DNA of 7,381 bases, taken from contig JAJZYE010000043.1 in the NCBI GenBank assembly GCA_021806055.1, positions 1-7,381 of the forward strand, in the 5' to 3' direction. The translations under genes and the position numbers were made by a program. Positions 1-5,503 of this stretch are shown piece by piece. Under the pieces are notes generated by a model. It had not been told where the DNA came from and made no database searches. It saw only the letters and a list, made by a program, of their open reading frames with translations. How positions within the stretch are numbered: position 1 is the first letter of the stretch; each line of letters begins with the position of its first letter. This stretch comes from Actinomycetes bacterium. GTDB lineage: Bacteria > Actinomycetota > Acidimicrobiia > Acidimicrobiales > RAAP-2.

Positions 1-768
1 GGCGTTGGCCATCAGGCAGCTCGACGCGGCGACGGTGGCGGTCGTGTAGGGGCCTCGGGCGCACGTACCGTCTCGCGGGTCGATGATGTGGTTGACGGGC
101 ACGCCACCGGCCCGCCAGGTGCGCGCCGTCGTCGAGGACGTGGCGAGGCCCCCGTCACCCATCGTGACGCGCGGCTCCGCACCGTGCAGGACGAGCCGGT
201 CGGCCACGCCGACCACCCAGGGGCCGTCGGGTCCGCGCCCCCGCAGGGCCACGTCGCCGCCGACCTCGACGAGGACCCCGCCGCGGGGGGCGAGCTCGTC
301 GCCTATCCGATCCACGAGCAGCGCCTTGGCGCTCGCCCCCACGTCGAGACCGCACCCCGGCGCCAGGGTCACCGTGTGGTCCTCGCGGTTGAGGGTGACG
401 GCGCGACGCCCCGGCGCCCGACGAGCCGGCTGGGCGGGCCAGTCGTCGCGACGCGCGATCTCGTCGTAGTCGCGGTCGTAGCCGAGAGCGACCAAGGCGC
501 CTAGTACGGTCGGGTCGCACAGGCCGTCGGTGGCGTCACTGGCGCGCAGCGCGGCGTCCACGACGAGTTCCAGTGTTGCACTGACCAGTACCGGACTTCC
601 GGCGCTGCTGTTCAGGCGCGTGATCTCGGCGTCAGAACGGAAGCGGTTGCACGCGGCGTCGATCGCGTCAATCCACCACCAGAGGCGCTCCTCGGCGAAG
701 GCGGCGTCGCGCTCGTGCTGCACCGCCAGGGTTCCCGAGAGTCCCCAGACGTGAAACGTCACGCTCAT
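1..768 (-). CDS. apbE: ApbE-family FAD:protein FMN transferase (3' end outside window)
   Basis: The reading frame is open from the ATG at 768 to the left edge: 256 codons, with the C-terminal end missing. ApbE enzymes cleave FAD and attach FMN to a Thr or Ser of an acceptor protein, usually on the outer side of the membrane. Motifs seen in family order: FRSDAEITRLN (43-53), GLCDPTVLGALVALGYDRD (82-100), LDVGASAKALLVD (141-153), VEVGGDVAL (167-175), LATSSTTARTW (208-218) and NHIIDPRDGT (226-235), which is the family's HIIDPxTG motif. The last visible stretch, ATVAASSCLMANA, corresponds to the region that is usually ADA; an Asn stands at 255 where many members have the metal-binding Asp. From memory, actinobacterial relatives often carry Asn there, so I do not read this as decay. 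I see no signal peptide or lipobox, so the protein may act in the cytoplasm. The start overlaps the stop of the upstream small membrane protein (ATGA), which suggests translational coupling. The motif series makes the family call firm; the acceptor is unknown. Confidence 0.9.
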   Translation of the reverse strand, partial: MSVTFHVWGLSGTLAVQHERDAAFAEERLWWWIDAIDAACNRFRSDAEITRLNSSAGSPVLVSATLELVVDAALRASDATDGLCDPTVLGALVALGYDRDYDEIARRDDWPAQPARRAPGRRAVTLNREDHTVTLAPGCGLDVGASAKALLVDRIGDELAPRGGVLVEVGGDVALRGRGPDGPWVVGVADRLVLHGAEPRVTMGDGGLATSSTTARTWRAGGVPVNHIIDPRDGTCARGPYTTATVAASSCLMANA

Positions 769-1088
769 AGGCAGGTCACCGTGCCCGAGGGCGTCGTGTA
801 GCACGTGGTGGTGGTCGTCACGGGGGCCGGCGTGGGCACGGGGTTCGGAGCCGACGTGCTCGCGGGCGGCGTCGCGGCGCCCGGAGCGGTCGTGCTCGTG
901 GCGGGGCCGGCGTCGCTCGGCGTGGCCGCCGGCGAGGGGGTCAGCGGTAGGGGACGAGCGGTGCTCGCGGCGTAGCCGACGAACAGGCCCGACGCGATGC
1001 CTGACGAGACCACGACCGTTCGCGTGAGTCGTCGCACGCGAGAGAATCGTCGGTCACGTAGCTGGGGGGTGCGTTGGCGGGGGGTCAT
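765..1088 (-). CDS. small membrane-anchored Thr/Pro-rich protein coupled to apbE
   Basis: This is a 107-residue protein I cannot assign to a named family. Residues 1-23 are very Arg-rich (cytoplasmic side by the positive-inside rule), and 24-41 form one hydrophobic segment (TVVVSSGIASGLFVGYAA). Residues 42-95 are a low-complexity Pro/Thr/Ser/Ala linker, followed by a short tail with two cysteines (C96 and C106) around CYTTPSGTVTC. The layout is that of a signal-anchored exported stalk carrying a small terminal element, or of a cleaved secreted peptide. The ATG at 1088 is the first usable start: an in-frame TAG lies 15 bases upstream with no GTG or TTG between. No clear Shine-Dalgarno precedes it. 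Its stop overlaps the apbE start by 4 bases, so the two proteins are probably made together. The protein could be a flavin acceptor, a partner or a membrane tether for ApbE, but this is inference. The composition is biased, yet the conserved-looking Cys tail and the operon overlap argue for a real gene. Confidence 0.7.
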   Translation of the reverse strand: MTPRQRTPQLRDRRFSRVRRLTRTVVVSSGIASGLFVGYAASTARPLPLTPSPAATPSDAGPATSTTAPGAATPPASTSAPNPVPTPAPVTTTTTCYTTPSGTVTCL

Positions 1089-1102
1089 AGGCGGACGTGG
1101 CG

Positions 1103-1119
1103 TCTAGTGTGCCAGGCAC
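1103..1119 (-). promoter_or_regulatory. possible promoter or operator ahead of the small membrane protein
   Basis: Just upstream of the 107-residue gene, an 11-bp palindrome (gtgcc-a-ggcac, 1109-1119) overlaps the minus-strand sequence CACACTAGA (1103-1111). The same nonamer occurs in the gap before the response regulator gene, where it fits a -10 position. Here no convincing -35 element lies 16-18 bases further upstream. If CACACT is a -10, the transcript would start about 11 bases before the ATG and be almost leaderless. The site may instead bind a regulator, for example the neighbouring response regulator. This is a weak call. Confidence 0.3.
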
Positions 1120-1163
1120 CGCTAAGGACCACCGGGGAGGCGGGTAAGAAGTTCCGTAATCGA

Positions 1164-1192
1164 GACCGGCCGTCCGGCGCCGCGGTCCGGTC
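1164..1192 (-). other. strong hairpin at the end of the histidine kinase gene
   Basis: An inverted repeat pairs gaccggccg (1164-1172) with cgg plus ccggtc (1183-1185 and 1187-1192). The stem is 9 bp with one bulged base at 1186 and a 10-base, GC-rich and itself partly palindromic loop. It overlaps the kinase stop codon (1191-1193). No T-run follows on the minus strand, so it is not a standard intrinsic terminator. It could be a processing or stabilising hairpin, a pause site, or a non-canonical actinobacterial terminator separating regulator/kinase expression from the apbE pair. Confidence 0.5.
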
Positions 1193-2543
1193 AGTGGGTC
1201 TCGTCGGGCAGCTCGATCGTGAAGCGGGCTCCCCCGAGCTCGGGGTCGCGATCGACCTCGACGGTGCCGCCGATCTCGGCGACCACCTGGGCGACGATCG
1301 ACAGGCCCAGTCCCGATCCCGGTAGCGAACGCGCCGTGGCCGACCGCCAGAACCGATCGAAGACGTACGGTCGTTCCGCGTCGTCGATTCCGGGTCCACT
1401 GTCGGCGACGACGACCCGGTGGTCGTCGGACGTGACGACGATACGCCCGCTCTCGGGAGTGAACTTCACGGCGTTGGTGAGCAGATTGGAGATGGCCCGC
1501 ACCAGTCGGTCGCGGCGCGCGATGATCGTGGCCGGCTCGACGTGCGCGTCGATCGTGATGTTCTTGATGCGCGCGTGGGTTCGCGCCGTGTCCACGCACT
1601 CATCCACGCACTCGTCGAGGCGTACGGCGGCCGGCTCGCCCTCGCTGCGCTCGCCGCGTGAGAGCTCGCCCAGGTCAGTGACCAGGGCCGCGAGCTCGTC
1701 AACCTGGGCGACCATGTCATCGGTCAGCTGGCGTAGGTCCTCGGGCTCCAACTGGTCCGCGCGCGCCAGGACTTGCGCGTTGGTGCGAAGCGAGGTCAGT
1801 GGGGTGCGTAACTCGTGGCTGGCGTCGAGCACCAACTGACGCTGGAGGGTCTGACTGCTCTGGACCGTGTTCAGGAGTCGGTTGAAGACTCGCCGCAGTC
1901 GGCCGAGCTCGTCGGGTCCACCTTCCGCAACGCGGTAGGTCATGTCGTTCGTGTCAGCCACCGACTCGATCTCATTCGTCACCGCCTCGAGGGGTCGCAG
2001 CGCCGCTCGGGCGATGACCAGGCCGAGCACCAGGGCCAGCAGCAGGCCGCCGCCGGCCACGATGAGCAGCGTGCGCACCAGGTTGCGCAGCTGCTGGGTC
2101 TGGCCCGTGATGTTGACGATGAAGAGTTGGGCCGAGGTGGTCTTGATCTGGCAGAGGTCGGTCGCGCTGGTCGCGCAGCCGACCACGGAGTTGACAGGCA
2201 GCGGCACGATCAACTCGCGGTACCACTGTCCGCCGAACTCGACGGTGCGCAGCGTCTGGCCGGCCTTGCCGCGCGCGACCTGCAAAATGGCGCCGTCGAT
2301 CGGGACGCGCGAAGGGGGGATCGTCTTGCCGCTGGCCAGGACGAGCTCGAAGTAGGAGCCGGTGAACTGCGAGTCATCGCCGATCTGGTGGCCGAGGGGG
2401 GAGAGCGACGCCTGGATGAGGGACTCGTCCACGGATCGCAGCAGGGCGCTACGGGCCGTGATGAAGGAGGCGAGGCACGCCAGGATGACCGCCAGGGCGG
2501 CCACGCCAACCGTCGCGCCGATGACCCGCGCGCGGAACGTCAC
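1191..2543 (-). CDS. MprB-like membrane sensor histidine kinase
   Basis: This 450-residue kinase autophosphorylates in response to an envelope signal and passes phosphate to the regulator encoded just upstream. A first membrane segment lies at about 8-30, followed by an extracytoplasmic sensor region of about 125 residues (31-155). The second membrane segment is at about 157-178, then HAMP (about 180-233). The dimerisation domain carries the phosphoacceptor His243 in [15 protein letters not shown]. The ATP-binding domain shows the N box [11 protein letters not shown] (353-363), the G1 box DSGPGID (381-387), the F box FDRFWR (395-400) and the G2 box GSGLGLSIV (409-417). All catalytic motifs are intact. 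The length and layout match actinobacterial MprB/CseC-type kinases. The sensor region has two cysteines (C123 and C131) 8 residues apart, which may be disulfide-linked. The GTG start at 2543 overlaps the regulator's stop (GTGA), with no separate Shine-Dalgarno, so translation is probably coupled. The stimulus is not readable from the sequence. Confidence 0.95.
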   Translation of the reverse strand: MTFRARVIGATVGVAALAVILACLASFITARSALLRSVDESLIQASLSPLGHQIGDDSQFTGSYFELVLASGKTIPPSRVPIDGAILQVARGKAGQTLRTVEFGGQWYRELIVPLPVNSVVGCATSATDLCQIKTTSAQLFIVNITGQTQQLRNLVRTLLIVAGGGLLLALVLGLVIARAALRPLEAVTNEIESVADTNDMTYRVAEGGPDELGRLRRVFNRLLNTVQSSQTLQRQLVLDASHELRTPLTSLRTNAQVLARADQLEPEDLRQLTDDMVAQVDELAALVTDLGELSRGERSEGEPAAVRLDECVDECVDTARTHARIKNITIDAHVEPATIIARRDRLVRAISNLLTNAVKFTPESGRIVVTSDDHRVVVADSGPGIDDAERPYVFDRFWRSATARSLPGSGLGLSIVAQVVAEIGGTVEVDRDPELGGARFTIELPDETH

Positions 2544-3241
2544 GAGGCGCGAAGGGCGTACCCAACACCGCGGACGGTCTGAATGAGGCGAGGCTCGCCG
2601 TCCTCTTCCAGTTTGCGCCGAAGATACCCGATGTAGACCGCCAGTGAGTTCGTTCCGGAGTCAAAATTGTAGCCCCACACCAGATCCAGGATCTGGTCGC
2701 GGGTGAGTACCTGTCGGGGGTGCTGGAGGAAGAGTTCGAGCAGGTCGAACTCAATTTTGGTGAGCGTGATCGGCCGCGCCCCCCGGTGCACCTCGCGCGT
2801 GGCCGGGTTGAGCGAGAGGTCGTCGAAGCGCAGGACGGACTCCTCGCCGTCGGTCGCCCCGTGGCGACGTAGCAGGGCCCGAAGGCGGGCCAGTAACTCG
2901 GCCAGGTCGAAGGGCTTGACCAGGTAGTCGTCCGCGCCCACGTCGAGGCCGGCCACGCGGTCGTTCACCGCGTCGCGTGCCGTCAGCATCAGGATCGGCG
3001 TGGTGTCACCCGCTCGACGGATGCGCCGACAGACCTCGAGGCCGTCGATGTCGGGCAGCTGGAGGTCGAGCACGATCGCGTCGGGGGCCCGCAACTGCAC
3101 GGCCCGTAGTGCGCTCAGGCCGTCGTCGAACAGGTCGACGTCGTAGTTCTCCATTCGCAGGGCCCGACCCAGCGCCGTGCGAATCGCCCCGTCGTCGTCG
3201 ACGATCGCGATGTAGGGCTTCGTGGCGGGAATGGTGGACAC
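2540..3241 (-). CDS. MprA-like OmpR-family response regulator
   Basis: This 233-residue two-domain DNA-binding regulator is the cognate partner of the overlapping kinase gene. The receiver domain (about 9-125) has the acidic pocket D15-D16, phosphoacceptor D59 in [11 protein letters not shown], the switch residue T87 in LTARD and K109 in VKPF. The winged-helix domain (about 136-231) carries [13 protein letters not shown], the recognition region around [15 protein letters not shown] and the terminal [10 protein letters not shown]. The receiver and output domains closely resemble Mycobacterium tuberculosis MprA as I remember it. The GTG at 3241 is chosen because CTTCCTTC at 3250-3257 (GAAGGAAG on the coding strand) gives a Shine-Dalgarno 8 bases upstream. 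It is first in an apparent operon with the kinase, and possibly with the downstream apbE pair as well. Autoregulation is common in this family, but the sequence does not prove it here. Confidence 0.95.
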   Translation of the reverse strand: MSTIPATKPYIAIVDDDGAIRTALGRALRMENYDVDLFDDGLSALRAVQLRAPDAIVLDLQLPDIDGLEVCRRIRRAGDTTPILMLTARDAVNDRVAGLDVGADDYLVKPFDLAELLARLRALLRRHGATDGEESVLRFDDLSLNPATREVHRGARPITLTKIEFDLLELFLQHPRQVLTRDQILDLVWGYNFDSGTNSLAVYIGYLRRKLEEDGEPRLIQTVRGVGYALRAS

Positions 3242-3249
3242 TGCGAAGT

Positions 3250-3257
3250 CTTCCTTC
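3250..3257 (-). promoter_or_regulatory. Shine-Dalgarno of the response regulator gene
   Basis: GAAGGAAG on the minus strand, 8 bases before the GTG start at 3241. It is the clearest ribosome binding site in the minus-strand genes and fixes the regulator's start. Confidence 0.65.
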
Positions 3258-3276
3258 AGCGTACGGGTCAGGCTCT

Positions 3277-3304
3277 AGTGTGACGTCTTGGTATTAAGTG
3301 TCTA
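3277..3304 (-). promoter_or_regulatory. candidate promoter for the two-component operon
   Basis: On the minus strand TAGACA (3299-3304, 5 of 6 matches to TTGACA) is separated by 16 bases from CACACT (3277-3282, 3 of 6 matches to TATAAT, keeping A2 and T6). The predicted start is near 3270, giving a leader of about 30 bases that contains the Shine-Dalgarno. It is a plausible sigma-70-type promoter by position, with only moderate agreement at the -10. Confidence 0.45.
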
Positions 3305-3329
3305 CACCGGTTCTCTAAGAATCAGGGAA

Positions 3330-3335
3330 GATAGT
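3330..3335 (+). promoter_or_regulatory. possible -10 element for tRNA-Gln
   Basis: GATAGT matches TATAAT at 4 of 6 bases and lies 16 bases upstream of the tRNA 5' end, so transcription would begin about 10 bases before the mature tRNA. No good -35 is visible 16-18 bases upstream. An alternative is TAAGAA (3316-3321) paired with TTAAGT (3294-3299) at 16-base spacing. The choice between them is uncertain. Confidence 0.3.
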
Positions 3336-3351
3336 AGGTCAGTGCCAGCGG

Positions 3352-3427
3352 TGGCGGGTAGTTCAATCGGCAGAACAGCGGACTTTGGATCCGAAGGTTG
3401 GAGGTTCGAGCCCTCCCCCGCCAGCCA
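3352..3427 (+). tRNA. tRNA-Gln (anticodon TTG)
   Basis: This is a complete 76-base cloverleaf with an encoded CCA end. The acceptor stem is TGGCGGG (3352-3358) with CCCGCCA (3417-3423), the discriminator is G3424 and CCA is at 3425-3427. The D stem is GTTC/GAAC (3361-3364, 3373-3376) around AATCGGCA. The anticodon stem-loop is 3378-3394 with loop CTTTGGA and anticodon TTG at 3385-3387, which reads CAA and by wobble CAG. The T arm is GGAGG-TTCGAGC-CCTCC (3400-3416). All stems pair perfectly except the top of the anticodon stem (position 27-43), a G-A mismatch. In mycobacteria a tRNA-Gln also lies close to glmU, which fits this neighbourhood, although here a hydrolase gene stands between. I see no T-rich terminator after it. 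Confidence 0.96.
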
Positions 3428-3453
3428 GTGTCGCGTCGGGTGACCGGCGCTGC

Positions 3454-4350
3454 TCACACGCAGTACTCCCGGAGCAGTCGCGCGAGCTCGAGGGGGGCGT
3501 CACCCTGGATGGAGTGACCCGCGTGGGCCACGTGCACGACGGTCGCGTGAGGCTGGCGTCGCCGGAACTCCTGCTCGTCGTCGTCGTCGACGACCGAGCC
3601 GGGGCCCATGGCCCGCAGGAGGGTGACCGGCATCGCCAGTTCGCCCAGGGCGACCCAGAGGTCACCCACGTCCGGGGGGACCAGCTCGCTGGGTGCGTGC
3701 TGCTGGTGGCGCCACACCCACGTGCCGTCGTCGCGCTGCAGCGCGTTGTGCAGGATGCCTCGACGCAGTGATGAGACGCGCCGCGTGGGGTTGTGGGCTA
3801 CCGTGCGCGCGAGGAGCGCCTCGAAGTCGGAGAAGGACGCGGGCCCGTTGACGAAGTCGCTAATGGCCCGGGACTTCTCGGCGTTGACGCCGGGCGTGAT
3901 GTCGATGAGTACCAGCGAGCTCACCAGGTCGGGCCGCTCGTGCGCGACCAGGAGTGCGGTGAGCCCCCCGAGGGACATCCCGACGAGGGGGTGGGCACCG
4001 GGGATCAGCGCGTCCAGGGCGCGTGCGACGTCGCGCGCGTGGCTCGCGACGGCGGCGCCGCCGAAGGGACCGGGGTCGGAGTGACCGTGGCCCGGGAGGT
4101 CGATGGCGAGCAGCGGACGCTCGAGGGCCAGCGCCACGGTATCGAAGGTGTGCGCGTTCTGGGCACCGCCGTGCACCAGCGTGAGTTCGGGATCGCCCTC
4201 GCCCCAGCGAAGTCCGCTGATCTGGCGCAGTCCATCGACGGTGACGAAGAACCGGCGCACCTGCGGGATCGGCATCGTCAGTCCCCATTCGTCGAGGTTC
4301 TCCTGGAAGTAGGCGAACTCGTCGTAGGGGACTCGGCTCACGTAGTGCAT
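3454..4350 (-). CDS. alpha/beta-fold hydrolase, substrate unknown
   Basis: This 298-residue soluble protein has the alpha/beta hydrolase order: LVHGGAQN with the oxyanion HG (60-61), LAIDLPGHGHSD (81-92), nucleophile elbow GMSLGG with Ser126, LVLIDITPG (147-154) and catalytic His279 in AHAGHSIQGDAP. The acid is probably in the Asp-rich VDDDDE stretch (254-259) after a late strand. There is no signal peptide and no lid insertion large enough to suggest a class. It could be an esterase, a thioesterase or a C-C bond hydrolase; I cannot choose between them. The ATG at 4350 is the first possible start, because an in-frame TAG lies upstream with no other start codon between. It has no Shine-Dalgarno. 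A shorter start at M26 (4275) has TGGGGA just upstream, but residues 1-25 have strong G/C third positions and look coding. The gene is divergent from glmU by 29 bases and convergent with the tRNA. Confidence 0.88.
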   Translation of the reverse strand: MHYVSRVPYDEFAYFQENLDEWGLTMPIPQVRRFFVTVDGLRQISGLRWGEGDPELTLVHGGAQNAHTFDTVALALERPLLAIDLPGHGHSDPGPFGGAAVASHARDVARALDALIPGAHPLVGMSLGGLTALLVAHERPDLVSSLVLIDITPGVNAEKSRAISDFVNGPASFSDFEALLARTVAHNPTRRVSSLRRGILHNALQRDDGTWVWRHQQHAPSELVPPDVGDLWVALGELAMPVTLLRAMGPGSVVDDDDEQEFRRRQPHATVVHVAHAGHSIQGDAPLELARLLREYCV

Positions 4351-4379
4351 CGTAGGAGCCCAGGGGTCATGATGGACGG

Positions 4380-5465
4380 GTGGATCGGCCGGTGTTCGCT
4401 ATCGTGCTCGCGGCGGGCGAGGGGACGCGCATGCACTCCTCGCGCCCGAAGCCGCTGCACCGACTGTGCGGGCGACCGATGGTGCGCTACGTGCTCGACG
4501 CGCTGGCCGAGGTGGAACCCGTGGTCACGGTCGTCGTGGTGGGTCACGAGGCAACCTGGGTGGAGAAGGAGATCAGCGAGCACGCGGGGCGCTCGCGCCT
4601 GCTCTTCGCGCACCAGGAGCAGCAGCTGGGCACCGGTCACGCGGTGGGCGTCGCCCTGGCCGCGCTCGGGGACCGTTCCACGGGAGACGGTGACGTGGTG
4701 ATCGTGCCGGGTGACGCGCCGCTGGTGCGCGCCGCGACAGTGCGCGACCTCGTGTCGCGCCATCGCGACGCGGGCGCGGCGCTGACGATGCTGAGCGCGC
4801 ACGTCGAGGACCCGTCGGGCTACGGACGCGTGGTGCGCAACCGTGACGGGGCGCCGGTGCGCATCGTCGAGGAGCGCGACGCCGATCCTGGCGAGCGCGC
4901 GATCGACGAGGTGAACACGTCAATGATGGTGGTGCGCACCGATCTGCTGGGGCCGGCGCTGCGCCGGGTCGGTCGACGCAACGCGCAGCACCAGTACTAC
5001 CTCAGCGATCTGGTCGAGGTGCTCCATGACGCGGGCCACATCACCGGCGCCATCCTCCTCGGCGACCCGCACGAGGCACACGGCGTCAACGACCGACGCC
5101 AACTGGCGGTCGCCGAGGTCGAGCTGCGCCGACGGATCAACGAGCGGTGGATGACGCGCGGGGTCACGATGTGGGACCCCGCGCGTACCTACGTCGACGC
5201 GGACGTCGAACTCGCGGCCGACGTCTCCCTGTTGCCCGGGACCGTGCTCCGGGGGCGCTGCATGGTGGGCCGGGGGGCCACGGTGGGGCCCGACGCGCAC
5301 CTGCGCAACGTCGTCGTGGGGGAGAACGCCCGGGTCGCCAACGTGGTCGCCACCGACGCGCGCGTCGGACCGGGCGCGCGCGTCGGTCCGTTCGCGGTCC
5401 TCGAACCGGGCGCCGTCGTCGCGGCGTCCCAGGTGGTGGGGGCGTTCGAGCATCGTCTCGCGTAG
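4380..5465 (+). CDS. glmU: GlmU uridylyltransferase, shortened, without the acetyltransferase site
   Basis: The N-terminal half is a complete N-acetylglucosamine-1-phosphate uridylyltransferase (UDP-GlcNAc for peptidoglycan): LAAGEGTRM (10-18), K24 in RPKPLH, QQLGTGHA (81-88), the metal-binding Asp in PGDAPL (110-115), GYGR (147-150), EVNTSMM (177-183) and GVND (235-238). A short left-handed beta-helix follows (about 260-355, hexapeptides such as VGRGAT, VGPDAH, VGPGAR). The protein ends at 361 residues, whereas usual GlmU is about 450-490. Aligned without gaps to E. coli GlmU from memory, E342 falls at the acetyltransferase Arg333 and the second-last residue, L360, at Lys351. Everything after that, including the catalytic His, is absent. 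The first product of this pathway step, GlcNAc-1-P, must therefore be acetylated elsewhere. The GTG at 4380 is the first start after an in-frame TAG at 4353; AGGGG (4362-4366) lies 13 bases upstream, which is far for a Shine-Dalgarno. It heads the run glmU-prs-rplY-pth. Confidence 0.92.
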   Translation: MDRPVFAIVLAAGEGTRMHSSRPKPLHRLCGRPMVRYVLDALAEVEPVVTVVVVGHEATWVEKEISEHAGRSRLLFAHQEQQLGTGHAVGVALAALGDRSTGDGDVVIVPGDAPLVRAATVRDLVSRHRDAGAALTMLSAHVEDPSGYGRVVRNRDGAPVRIVEERDADPGERAIDEVNTSMMVVRTDLLGPALRRVGRRNAQHQYYLSDLVEVLHDAGHITGAILLGDPHEAHGVNDRRQLAVAEVELRRRINERWMTRGVTMWDPARTYVDADVELAADVSLLPGTVLRGRCMVGRGATVGPDAHLRNVVVGENARVANVVATDARVGPGARVGPFAVLEPGAVVAASQVVGAFEHRLA

Positions 5466-5502
5466 GCGCCAGCGAGGCGCCAGCGAGGCAGTACGCTGGC
5501 GC
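5465..5502 (+). repeat. 11-bp tandem repeat with competing hairpins before prs
   Basis: GGCGCCAGCGA occurs twice in tandem (5465-5475 and 5476-5486). Each copy contains GCGCCAGCG, which is exactly complementary to CGCTGGCGC at 5494-5502, one base before the prs start codon. So the 3' arm can pair with copy 2 (5477-5485, 8-base loop) or with copy 1 (5466-5474, 19-base loop). The only Shine-Dalgarno-like bases (GAGG, 5485-5488) lie at the edge of the loop of the shorter hairpin. No T-run follows, so it is not a typical terminator. It may influence prs translation or glmU mRNA stability. Confidence 0.6.
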
Positions 5503-5503
5503 G

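Noticed and set aside
253..255. Inactive ApbE because of Asn at the usual metal-binding Asp (residue 255; bases 4-6)
   Set aside because: Actinobacterial ApbE relatives, as I recall them, often have Asn at this place, and all other motifs are intact; the C-terminus is also cut off by the window edge.
83..504. Two plus-strand frames of 128 and 138 codons near the left edge
   Set aside because: They are antisense to the apbE frame, whose translated motifs match the family throughout.
1815..2582. 255-codon plus-strand frame antisense to the histidine kinase
   Set aside because: The kinase has every expected motif on the minus strand; the antisense product is Asp/Gln/Arg-rich without recognisable structure.
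3793..4701. 302-codon plus-strand frame across the hydrolase and the start of glmU
   Set aside because: It is antisense to the hydrolase and out of frame with glmU; no domain is visible and both overlapped genes are firmly identified.
5465..5502. Intrinsic terminator after glmU
   Set aside because: The hairpin is strong but no T-run follows and it abuts the prs start codon, so termination there is unlikely.
5147..5503. 119-codon N-terminal extension in frame with prs
   Set aside because: It overlaps the glmU coding region, is Arg/Gly repetitive, and the prs core starts normally at 5504.
5465..5503. Frameshift or pseudogene explanation for the short GlmU
   Set aside because: The beta-helix stays in register to the stop and only 38 bases precede prs, so no remnant of the acetyltransferase half exists here.
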